A stretch of 64,000 nt of DNA, taken from assembly GCA_000769715.1 (NCBI GenBank), contig JROS01000039.1:62001-126000 (forward strand). Reading direction: 5' to 3'. This stretch comes from Desulfobulbus sp. Tol-SR (lineage in GTDB: Bacteria; Desulfobacterota; Desulfobulbia; Desulfobulbales; Desulfocapsaceae). The notes under the pieces were generated by a model. The model did not search any database. It saw nothing but the letters and a program-made list of their open reading frames with translations, and was not told the DNA's origin. The position numbers were made by a program, and so were the translations under genes. Every line of letters begins with the position of its first letter. Position 1 is the first letter of the stretch. Positions 19,199 through 26,296 of this stretch are shown in pieces.

Positions 19199-20111
19199 TC
19201 CCTTCCTTTTTCAGAACCTTCGGGATTGCCAGGATCGGGGCCATCAGCACGTATTTCAAATCGATGCCGGCCGAGGCCTGAGCACCGATCTCGGCCATGA
19301 TCGGGCATCCGAGTTGCGCCGCCTTCTCCCGGCTCATCACGACCACCGCCGCCGCGCCGTCACTGATGATCGAGGCGTTGCCGGCAGTCCCGACGCCATC
19401 CTTCCTGAACACCGGCCGCATCTTCGCCATGGTTTCGTAGGGAGTATCGACCGGGCATTCGTCGCGGGCAAAGAGTTTGACACTGCCCTTCTTGCCGGGG
19501 ACAGGCACCGGGGTGATTTCCTCGTCGAACAGCCCGGTTGTCGATGCCGCCAGCGCCCGGCGATAAGACTCGGCGGCGAAGCGGTCCTGATCCTCCCGGC
19601 TGACCTGCCATTTGTCGCAGATCAGTTCATTCGACATCCCCATGTGAAAATCGTTGACGATATCCCACAGGCCGTCATGGACCATATGGTCCTCGATTTT
19701 TCCCGGCCCCATGCGCAGGCCCCAGCGGGCCTTGTCCATATAATACGGGGCCATGCTCATGTTCTCCATACCGCCGGCCACGACAACTTCGGCATCGCCG
19801 CACTGGACGGCCTGGGCGGCCAGCATCACCGCCTTGAGCGAGGAACCGCAGACCTTGTTGACGGTGATGGCCTCGACTTCCTGCGGCAGTTCGGCCTTGA
19901 TCGCGGCCTGTTTGGCCGGATTCTGGCCATAGCCACAGGGAAGGACCATGCCCATGATGCACTCATTGACAACTTTTCCATCAATACCGGCCCGTTTCAC
20001 GGCTTCCCGGATGACATGGGCCCCGAGATCCGTGGCGCCGAAACTGCTCAGGGCGCCGCCGAAACTGGCCAGGGGGCTGCGCACCGCACTGACGATGACC
20101 GCTGTTTTCAT
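19191..20111 (-). CDS. Acetyl-CoA acetyltransferase (thiolase), C-terminally truncated
   Basis: Thiolase N-terminal portion, 306 residues against about 390 for the family. It starts 'MKTAVIVSAVRSPLASFGG' and keeps the nucleophilic Cys in 'NKVCGSSLKAV' and 'GGMENMSMAPYYM'. It stops at 'PKVLKKEGSS', where relatives continue with about 80 residues that carry the catalytic His (GHPxG) and second Cys (CxGGG). A short out-of-frame remnant of the thiolase C-terminus follows at 19163-19198, which points to an internal deletion rather than a natural short form. As read, the product should lack thiolase activity. The upstream in-frame codons to 20171 were rejected because GAGGAG lies before 20111. Confidence 0.85.
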   Translation of the reverse strand: MKTAVIVSAVRSPLASFGGALSSFGATDLGAHVIREAVKRAGIDGKVVNECIMGMVLPCGYGQNPAKQAAIKAELPQEVEAITVNKVCGSSLKAVMLAAQAVQCGDAEVVVAGGMENMSMAPYYMDKARWGLRMGPGKIEDHMVHDGLWDIVNDFHMGMSNELICDKWQVSREDQDRFAAESYRRALAASTTGLFDEEITPVPVPGKKGSVKLFARDECPVDTPYETMAKMRPVFRKDGVGTAGNASIISDGAAAVVVMSREKAAQLGCPIMAEIGAQASAGIDLKYVLMAPILAIPKVLKKEGSS

Positions 20112-20241
20112 ACACTCCTCTTCTCTGTTATATCCAGCCGCGGTTGCCGGCTGATATCGATCTGCAACCAACGAGGGAACCGGGGGATGGATATCCTGAA
20201 TCGACGTCCATCCCCCTGAGATGTGTTTCTATCGCTCAATC

Positions 20242-21555
20242 TCAATGTTCATGGCTGTAGAACGGCCATTTATGGAAGAACCACTCGTTCCACAGCAGCG
20301 GGATGATCCACCAGAAATTCCAGATCAACGATTCACCGTGGATTAACCGGTCGGCGATATCATGCGCCATGTGAGTGTTGCCGAGTCCCCAGTAACCGAA
20401 ATTGATGTAATAGAAGAAAATATAGAGGATGACGGCGGCGATGCCGACACCCAGGGTGCGGAACCAGAAGGCAGCCCAGGAATCCTTGTCGTCCATCGGC
20501 ACCATATCATCGAAATAATGATGCCAGATCTGGAACGGGAACAAGGTTATGCCGGCGATCTCGGCGGCATGGTACCACAGGAACCGCATCAGGCTGTCCT
20601 TGTTGTTGTGCTCGAGGGCGGCGGTCATATCAGGCGCCCAGGCCGGGATGATCTTGACCAGGGTCAGGGCGATGGCATAACCCAGGACGAAGATGATGAA
20701 TAATGATACCAGGCCCTTCCACGGCTGCGGCAGGTTAATTGCCGACCATGGTTTCATCCGCCAGGTGTTGGCGGTCATGAAGAGGAGAATGATCATCCAC
20801 TCCCACCAGCCGAAGACCCAGTGGACATGGGGCGTGCCGCCGATGTTGGCCCACCAGGGGAAGTTCAGGCCGATGGAGGTGCCGAAAACCTTGCCGTAGA
20901 GCATGCCCCAGAAAGGAACGATCAGTACGGTATAGAAGATCATGGTCCACAGCGAGGCCCAGGCGAATTCGACGAGTCCGGCTGCCGGCTGCTTCAGATC
21001 ACTTGGCCGGACCGGCCATTTGCCGAAAATAATCGTGACGAAGGGATAGCTGAAAAAGCCGATCAGGACAAAGCAGACTATCGCGCGTTCTGCGTAACGG
21101 GCGGAGCCGGCGACCAGTTGTTCGAGGACGATTTCCTTGCCGCAGGTGACGGCAGCACCTGTCGCGTCGGTGAACTGGGCGATATAGGAACCGCCGGCGG
21201 CCAGCGCTTCCAGGTTGCTCTGGCTCAGGAAATTGAAACCAAGACCGAGGATTCTGTAAAAGACGACGTGGATCACGAACCAGACAATGACAAGATTGAC
21301 AATCGTCTCGATAATGCCCCTGGCCGGCTGCGGGATATTCTCGAACGGCCAGTCGCCCAGGAACATGTGCTGCCACAGACCGACAAGGATCATCATGGCG
21401 AGATACATGATAAATGGATAGGGAAAACTATGGATTGGACCTCGTGGATCGCTCAACAGATACCAGAGAACCCAGGCAATGCCGGTAAACACACAAAACG
21501 AAATAATTCCGGTAAGGGGTTGTCCCCATTTCGGCTTCAATTCTCCTGCGGCCAT
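20242..21555 (-). CDS. Unrecognised polytopic membrane protein built of internal repeats
   Basis: Integral membrane protein of 437 residues with about ten hydrophobic segments, rich in Trp, Phe and His. I do not recognise the family. It seems built from repeated two-helix units marked by QPxxGhh at a helix start ('GQPLTGIIS', 'PQPARGIIE', 'KQPAAGLVE', 'PQPWKGLVS'), each preceded by a WP-containing turn ('GDWPFENI', 'GKWPVRPS', 'KPWSAINL'). A last 'FFHKWPFYSHEH' ends the chain. His residues in 'QIWHHYFDD' and 'NTHMAHD' could bind metal. GGAGG precedes the ATG. It is the first gene of the leftward acyl-CoA operon, divergent from the acyl-CoA synthetase, so transport or an energy-coupling role in acid utilisation is possible. 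Confidence 0.75.
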   Translation of the reverse strand: MAAGELKPKWGQPLTGIISFCVFTGIAWVLWYLLSDPRGPIHSFPYPFIMYLAMMILVGLWQHMFLGDWPFENIPQPARGIIETIVNLVIVWFVIHVVFYRILGLGFNFLSQSNLEALAAGGSYIAQFTDATGAAVTCGKEIVLEQLVAGSARYAERAIVCFVLIGFFSYPFVTIIFGKWPVRPSDLKQPAAGLVEFAWASLWTMIFYTVLIVPFWGMLYGKVFGTSIGLNFPWWANIGGTPHVHWVFGWWEWMIILLFMTANTWRMKPWSAINLPQPWKGLVSLFIIFVLGYAIALTLVKIIPAWAPDMTAALEHNNKDSLMRFLWYHAAEIAGITLFPFQIWHHYFDDMVPMDDKDSWAAFWFRTLGVGIAAVILYIFFYYINFGYWGLGNTHMAHDIADRLIHGESLIWNFWWIIPLLWNEWFFHKWPFYSHEH

Positions 21556-21685
21556 ACACTCCTCCTTTCGTAAAACGTGAGTAGATATTTCGCTTCAGGT
21601 CCAGGGATATCCGGAAATCTCCTCCATTCTTCCCCGTGATGATCATGCTCTTGTAACTCAGTTTTCTGGGGGTCATGCCGTTGTG

Positions 21686-21699
21686 TCCGAGCGCTCAGT
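21686..21699. promoter_or_regulatory. Candidate TetR-type operator (GAGCGCTC palindrome)
   Basis: The core GAGCGCTC at 21689-21696 is a perfect 8-bp palindrome, flanked as CCGAGCGCTCAGT like the copy at 22073-22084. It lies upstream of the repeat-built membrane protein gene. The nearby TetR gene (25505-26152) is the obvious candidate regulator. Confidence 0.5.
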
Positions 21700-21776
21700 C
21701 AATTTTAAAATACTTTTTATTTCCTCCTGATTAAGAGATTCATGATGATTGTAACAGCCTTCAATGATCGCCGAAC

Positions 21777-21786
21777 AAGCGCTCAA
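21777..21786. promoter_or_regulatory. Degenerate operator half-site copy
   Basis: AAGCGCTCAA differs by one base from the GAGCGCTC core. It lies between the two better-conserved pairs, so it may be a weaker site of the same type or chance. Confidence 0.3.
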
Positions 21787-21994
21787 TCATTTCTGCGATG
21801 ATTAACCGTTGACTGGATTTTGTCAATCATTTTTCCATGCATGGTCTTTTTTCCTACCAGACTGCAGATGAACGTAATAAACCGAAACAAAACCGTATGT
21901 TCAGGGGTTACCAGTTATTTCCCCATAAATTTAAGCCTCAACAGAGAGTTGGTAGTGGTGATAATGATTTCTACGCATGTGAGTGAAAAATACT

Positions 21995-22023
21995 TTGACA
22001 AACAGAATCAAACCGAATTAAGC
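21995..22023 (+). promoter_or_regulatory. Candidate sigma-70 promoter for the acyl-CoA synthetase gene
   Basis: A perfect -35 hexamer TTGACA at 21995-22000 is followed after 17-18 bases by a weak -10 (TTAAGC or TAAGCT). The 14-bp palindrome at 22036-22049 begins just downstream, where a bound repressor would block transcription. Confidence 0.35.
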
Positions 22024-22035
22024 TTTCACTGTCCG

Positions 22036-22049
22036 AGCGAGCGCTCGCT
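22036..22049. promoter_or_regulatory. Candidate TetR-type operator, perfect 14-bp palindrome
   Basis: AGCGAGCGCTCGCT is a perfect 14-bp inverted repeat containing the GAGCGCTC core. It is the strongest copy of the motif and lies 111 bp before the synthetase start codon. Confidence 0.6.
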
Positions 22050-22072
22050 AGAAGATGTTGACAAAAAACCGA

Positions 22073-22084
22073 CCGAGCGCTCAG
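22073..22084. promoter_or_regulatory. Candidate TetR-type operator near the synthetase start
   Basis: CCGAGCGCTCAG is centred on GAGCGCTC at 22075-22082. Extended to ACCGAGCGCTCAGT it is a 14-bp inverted repeat with one mismatch. It follows a TTGACA at 22058-22063 by ten bases and so would overlap a promoter there. Confidence 0.55.
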
Positions 22085-22159
22085 TAGCAGATGTCAACGG
22101 CAGGGAAGACAAGAAATCGGCACGGTGAAACGAAAAATCAAAAATTAAGGAGTCATTTT

Positions 22160-23926
22160 ATGGGTATGGAAAATCTATACAAAGAAGTAATGGTCCTTAA
22201 CATGATGGAAGACAACGACCAGAAGGCCGCTGCCGCCAAGGCTTTCTTCGACAAATTGAACGCCATGGCGATGCCCGAGTATTTCAACTGGGCTGAAGAA
22301 ATATTCGAAGGTTTCCACATCAAGGAACGTGGTGATAAGGCAGCCCTCATCTGGTCTGATATCCACACCAAGGAACGAAAAAGCTATACTTACAAAGAGT
22401 TCGCCGGCCGCGGCAACCAATGCCTGAACTCCATGCGGCAGGCCGGGGTAGAAAAGGGAAACAACATTTACATGATGCTCCCGATTATCCCGGAAACCTG
22501 GTTTACCAGCTATGCCTCCATCAAAGGCGGTCTCGTCATCGTACCAACATCGACAACGATGACGATGCGTGAACTCGAGTTCAGATTCCAGACGTACGCC
22601 CCGGATAGTATCGTTGCCGACGAGGTTTTCACCGATCTGATCGACGAGGCCCTCGCCTTGACCGGGGCAACACCGAAAATCAAGCTGGTCGTTGGCGCCA
22701 AGAAAGGCTGGACCAGCTTCAGCGAACTGGAGAAGGAAGCCACCCAGGCCGCCGCTGCCAAGACCAAATCCACTGACCTGCTGTTCTGCTTCTTCACCTC
22801 GGGCACCACCGGCCTGCCGAAACGCGTCGGTCACACCGCGACATCCTACCCGGTTGGTAATCTTTCCACCTCGGTGATCGCCGGTATCCGTCCGGACGAT
22901 ATCCATCACAATCTCGGCGCCCCCGGTTGGGCCAAGTGGGCCTGGAGCAGTTTCTTCGCCCCTCTCAACGTCGGGGCCACCGCCACCGGTTTCAACTTCA
23001 AGGTTCTCGACGGCAACAGCTATCTCGAGGCCATCGCCACCAACAAGGTCTCGGTATTCTGCGCCCCGCCGACCGCCTGGCGGATGTTCATCGGATTGGA
23101 TGTGTCGAAGCACGACCTCTCCTCGCTGCGCCATTCGATCGGCGCCGGCGAGCCGCTGAACCCCGAGGTCATCACCCAGTGGAAAAAACTGACCGGCACC
23201 GAGATCAGGGATTTCTACGGTCAGACCGAGTCGACGGCGATGATCGGCAACCCGCCATGGATCAAAGGCAAGATGCGCAGTGGTTCCTTCGGCTATCCTT
23301 CGTGCATGTACGACGTCGTCCTCCTTGACGATGAAGGCAAGGAGATCTCCGTCCCCGACGAGCCCGGCCACATCGCCGTTCGCCTCACCAAATGGAGGAG
23401 CATCGGCCTGTTCACCGAGTATATCGGCAACCCGGAAAAGATGGCCGGGGTATTCAGAAACGGCTATTACTACACCGGCGACCGCGCTTCGTTCGACAGT
23501 GACGGATACTGGTGGTTCGTCGGTCGTGCCGACGATGTCATCAAATCTTCCGATTACCGGGTCGGCCCCTTCGAGGTCGAGAGCGCCCTGATCGAGCATG
23601 AATCCGTCCGCGAGGCCGCTGTCATTGGCGTCCCGGATCCCAAACGGCACCAGTTGGTCAAAGCCTGCGTCATTCTCAAGGAAGGGTATGAACCCTCCCG
23701 TGAACTGGCACTCGCTATCTTCAAGCATACCATCAATATCCTTGCCAAGTTCAAGATCCCGCGGATCATCGAGTTTACCCCGGAACTGCCGAAAACCATC
23801 AGCGGCAAGATCAGAAGGGTTGAATTGCGGGAAAAGGAAATTGCCCGCAAGGAACAAACCAAGGAACAGATGCAACATGAATATTTCTACTGGGATTTCC
23901 CAGAGCTGAGCTCAAAGAAAGAATAA
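22160..23926 (+). CDS. Acyl-CoA synthetase (medium/short-chain, ACSM-like)
   Basis: ATP-dependent, AMP-forming ligase that activates a carboxylic acid to its CoA thioester, 588 residues. The adenylate-forming signature 'FTSGTTGLPKRVGHT', 'YGQTES', 'YYTGDRASFDSDGYWWFVGRADDVIKSS' (shown over residues about 430-460) and the C-terminal catalytic Lys in 'PKTISGKIRR' are present. The ATG at 22160 has AAGGAG at seven bases. The frame is open 69 bases further upstream, but that part overlaps an operator-like palindrome and lacks a ribosome site. With the acyl-CoA dehydrogenase, TetR and IcmF genes downstream it would feed short or branched acids into the island. Confidence 0.9.
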   Translation: MGMENLYKEVMVLNMMEDNDQKAAAAKAFFDKLNAMAMPEYFNWAEEIFEGFHIKERGDKAALIWSDIHTKERKSYTYKEFAGRGNQCLNSMRQAGVEKGNNIYMMLPIIPETWFTSYASIKGGLVIVPTSTTMTMRELEFRFQTYAPDSIVADEVFTDLIDEALALTGATPKIKLVVGAKKGWTSFSELEKEATQAAAAKTKSTDLLFCFFTSGTTGLPKRVGHTATSYPVGNLSTSVIAGIRPDDIHHNLGAPGWAKWAWSSFFAPLNVGATATGFNFKVLDGNSYLEAIATNKVSVFCAPPTAWRMFIGLDVSKHDLSSLRHSIGAGEPLNPEVITQWKKLTGTEIRDFYGQTESTAMIGNPPWIKGKMRSGSFGYPSCMYDVVLLDDEGKEISVPDEPGHIAVRLTKWRSIGLFTEYIGNPEKMAGVFRNGYYYTGDRASFDSDGYWWFVGRADDVIKSSDYRVGPFEVESALIEHESVREAAVIGVPDPKRHQLVKACVILKEGYEPSRELALAIFKHTINILAKFKIPRIIEFTPELPKTISGKIRRVELREKEIARKEQTKEQMQHEYFYWDFPELSSKKE

Positions 23927-23945
23927 TCTCCTCAGTGAACAATGT

Positions 23946-23993
23946 ATCTCAGTCCGCCTCAATTCCCTACCCGGACCGAGCGCGGGCTGAGAT
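23946..23993 (+). other. Hairpin after the acyl-CoA synthetase gene
   Basis: Twelve-base-pair stem ATCTCAGTCCGC/GCGGGCTGAGAT (one G-T pair) with a 24-base loop that contains ACCGAGCGCGGG, a partial copy of the operator motif. No T-run follows, so it may stabilise or process the message rather than terminate. Confidence 0.5.
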
Positions 23994-24015
23994 GCAGACG
24001 GCCGACTTGTATCAG

Positions 24016-24067
24016 GGCCTCCGGATGCAGGACACCGCATAGCGCAAGGTGGTTCCGGAGGCCGTTT
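24016..24067 (+). terminator. Second hairpin between synthetase and dehydrogenase genes, weak terminator
   Basis: Perfect 10-bp stem GGCCTCCGGA/TCCGGAGGCC at 24016-24025 and 24054-24063 with a 28-base loop, followed by GTTTCT. The T-run is poor, so partial termination is more likely than a full stop. Confidence 0.4.
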
Positions 24068-24152
24068 CTCCGTCAAGATTTGAACGACAGCAGTATCTTG
24101 CAGCTGCACTTTGTCCATTTCTCAACGCCATTTTTCTTGTGGAGCCATCATC

Positions 24153-25298
24153 ATGCAATTCGCCCTGACCGAAGAACAGAACCTGATCCGGGACATGGTC
24201 CGTGATTTCGCCGAGAAGGAAATCGCCCCATCGGCACGTATTCGAGACGAGGAAGAACATTTCGACCGCGATCTGATGTTCGGCCGACTGGGAGAACTCG
24301 GTCTTACCGGCATTGTCTTTCCCGAACAATACGGTGGCGGCGGCGGGGACTATATCGGCTACGCCATCGCCGTCGAAGAGCTGTCACGGGTCTGCGCCTC
24401 GACCGGTGTTACCCTCTCGGCCCATATCTCGCTGGGGTCGAACCCTATCTACCTGTTCGGTACCGAAGACCAGAAACAGCGCTTCCTCCGCCCCATGGCC
24501 CGGGGACAAAAGCTCGGCGCCTTCGGGCTCACCGAGCCTTCGGCAGGATCCGACGCCGGCGGCACCAGAACCACTGCCGTCCGTGAGGGCGACAGCTGGA
24601 TCCTCAATGGAACGAAGATTTTCATCACCAACGCCGGTGAGGCCGATGTCTATGTCGTGTTCGCCCGAACCGACAAGGAGGCGCAGAAGCACCACGGAAT
24701 CAGCGCCTTCATCGTCGAGAAGGGCACGCCCGGCTTTTCCTTCGGCAAGAAGGAACGGAAGATGGGTATCCGCTCCTCCCCCACCCTCGAACTCGTCTTT
24801 GAAAACTGCCGCATTCCCGCCGAAAACCTTCTCAGCGATATCGGCAACGGTTTCAAGGTCGCGATGAAGACGCTGGACGGCGGTCGCATCGGCATCGCCT
24901 CCCAGGCCCTCGGCATCGCCCAGGGAGCCCTGGATGTCTCGGTCGACTATGCCAGGGAACGTAAACAGTTCGAATTGCCGATCGCCAAATTTCAGGGGGT
25001 GCAGTTTCAACTGGCCGACATGGCAACCCAGGTCGAGGCCGCCAGAATGCTCGTTTACAAGGCGGCCTGGCGAGCCAGTGCCGGTCTCTCTTACTCTACC
25101 GAGTCGGCGATGGCCAAGCTCTTTGCCAGCGAGACGGCGATGAAGGTCACCACCCAGGCCGTGCAGATCCATGGCGGATACGGCTACACCCGTGAATTCC
25201 CTGTTGAGCGGATGATGCGGGACGCCAAGATCACTGAAATCTACGAGGGAACAAGCGAGATTCAGCGACTGGTGATCGGCACCGCACTTTGCCGGTAA
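24153..25298 (+). CDS. Acyl-CoA dehydrogenase
   Basis: FAD-dependent acyl-CoA dehydrogenase, 381 residues. Typical segments are '[21 protein letters not shown]', '[16 protein letters not shown]', '[18 protein letters not shown]' and '[19 protein letters not shown]', the last with the catalytic Glu. GGAG lies eight bases before the ATG. It follows the synthetase gene and precedes TetR and IcmF genes, so a short- or branched-chain substrate such as butyryl- or isobutyryl-CoA is suggested by context. It is a clear paralogue of the enzyme at 14225-15382. Confidence 0.92.
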   Translation: MQFALTEEQNLIRDMVRDFAEKEIAPSARIRDEEEHFDRDLMFGRLGELGLTGIVFPEQYGGGGGDYIGYAIAVEELSRVCASTGVTLSAHISLGSNPIYLFGTEDQKQRFLRPMARGQKLGAFGLTEPSAGSDAGGTRTTAVREGDSWILNGTKIFITNAGEADVYVVFARTDKEAQKHHGISAFIVEKGTPGFSFGKKERKMGIRSSPTLELVFENCRIPAENLLSDIGNGFKVAMKTLDGGRIGIASQALGIAQGALDVSVDYARERKQFELPIAKFQGVQFQLADMATQVEAARMLVYKAAWRASAGLSYSTESAMAKLFASETAMKVTTQAVQIHGGYGYTREFPVERMMRDAKITEIYEGTSEIQRLVIGTALCR

Positions 25299-25450
25299 AT
25301 ACCGGTTCTTCAAGCATGCGACGGCCATACGGCAACCGCTGCCCTTCCGCTTGATTACCGGCAGGTCCCGGGAAGACGGCCCTGTGGGGAGGACTGCTCT
25401 TTCATAATTTTCTTTTGTTCTTCAGGAATTTTGCATAGTTTATTCACTCA

Positions 25451-25469
25451 TGTATTTATTTTGAATACA
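25451..25469. promoter_or_regulatory. Inverted repeat upstream of the TetR gene
   Basis: TGTATT at 25451-25456 and AATACA at 25464-25469 form a perfect inverted repeat with a seven-base spacer. It overlaps the likely -10 region of a weak promoter (TTGCAT at 25431, TATTTA at 25453), 36 bp before the TetR start. It differs from the GAGCGCTC motif, so either another regulator acts here or the match is chance in AT-rich DNA. Confidence 0.3.
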
Positions 25470-25504
25470 ACCAGACAAAATATCCCTGTACGGAGCGAAC
25501 GGTA

Positions 25505-26152
25505 ATGGTATTTGAAAGAGATGATTCGCGTGAAGTAGAGACCCAGATCAAGAATAAGGAACTCGTCAAGGAACGCCGAAGGCAGATTGTCGATGCCGCA
25601 GTCCAATTGTTCATTCAGCGTGGTTACCACAAGACTACCACCAGGGCACTGGCCAAGGCCACAGGGCTGTCGATCGGCTCCCTCTACGAGTATGTGACGA
25701 CCAAGGACGATGTCCTGTATCTCGTCTGCATCGCCATTCACTCCGAGGTCGAACAGGGCCTGAAGGAGGTGCTGGCCAGACCTCTGCAAGGGCGCGAGGC
25801 CCTGGCCAATATCATCCGCGAGCATTTCATGGTCTGCGACCGGATGAGCGATCACGTGCTGCTGATGTATCAGGTGACCCATTTTCTGCCGAAGAAGTGG
25901 CAGCAGAAAGTCACCGAAGCGGAGATGCGGATCACCAGCCTGTTCGTCGAGGCCCTCACCGAACTCAAACGCAGCGGCAAATTGCCGCACCTCGACGATG
26001 CGACGATCAACCTGATGAGTCACAACATCTCCGTCCTCGGCCATACGTGGGCATTCCGGCGGTGGTATTTCGCAAAACATTTCACGATAGACCAGTATAT
26101 CGAGCAACAGACTGAATTCATAATGTGTTTTCTCGACAAAAAGAAAAGTTGA
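25505..26152 (+). CDS. TetR/AcrR-family transcriptional regulator
   Basis: Regulator of 215 residues. The N-terminal TetR helix-turn-helix is clear: 'RRRQIVDAAVQLFIQRGYHKTTTRALAKATGLSIGSLYEYVTTKDDVLY' covers about residues 24-72. The C-terminal ligand domain is typical in length. It lies between the acyl-CoA dehydrogenase and IcmF genes, a setting in which TetR proteins usually respond to acyl-CoA thioesters. It is the most likely binder of the GAGCGCTC palindromes in the divergent control region. The ATG lacks a strong ribosome site. Confidence 0.9.
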   Translation: MVFERDDSREVETQIKNKELVKERRRQIVDAAVQLFIQRGYHKTTTRALAKATGLSIGSLYEYVTTKDDVLYLVCIAIHSEVEQGLKEVLARPLQGREALANIIREHFMVCDRMSDHVLLMYQVTHFLPKKWQQKVTEAEMRITSLFVEALTELKRSGKLPHLDDATINLMSHNISVLGHTWAFRRWYFAKHFTIDQYIEQQTEFIMCFLDKKKS

Positions 26153-26296
26153 CGCTGTCCGGGGATACCTCGACTGCATCAACCGCCGTGGGGTCGCCAG
26201 CAGGCCTCGCGATGCACCCTCAACCTACGAAGGCACTGCAACAGGTTCCGCGAATCCTGTCATTTCCTCGAATTTCTCTTGCCCCAAGGAGAGCAT

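Larger units (their letters stand above)
21556..22159. promoter_or_regulatory. 604-bp divergent control region of the acyl-CoA island
   Basis: This is the longest non-coding stretch in the window. It is AT-richer than its surroundings and separates the leftward operon beginning with the repeat-built membrane protein from the rightward acyl-CoA synthetase gene. It contains at least four copies of a GAGCGCTC-type palindrome: two near the synthetase side (22036-22049 and 22073-22084) and two near the membrane-protein side (21689-21696 and 21777-21784). It also holds a good -35 (TTGACA) at 21995 and another at 22058. I see no credible gene in it. Confidence 0.6.

Noticed and set aside
22091-22159. 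N-terminal extension of the acyl-CoA synthetase
   Set aside because: The start codon lies just after an operator-like palindrome without a ribosome site. The ATG at 22160 has AAGGAG at ideal distance.
22175-23878. Antisense open frame of 567 codons under the acyl-CoA synthetase
   Set aside because: It mirrors the codon bias of the real gene, without any motif or ribosome site.
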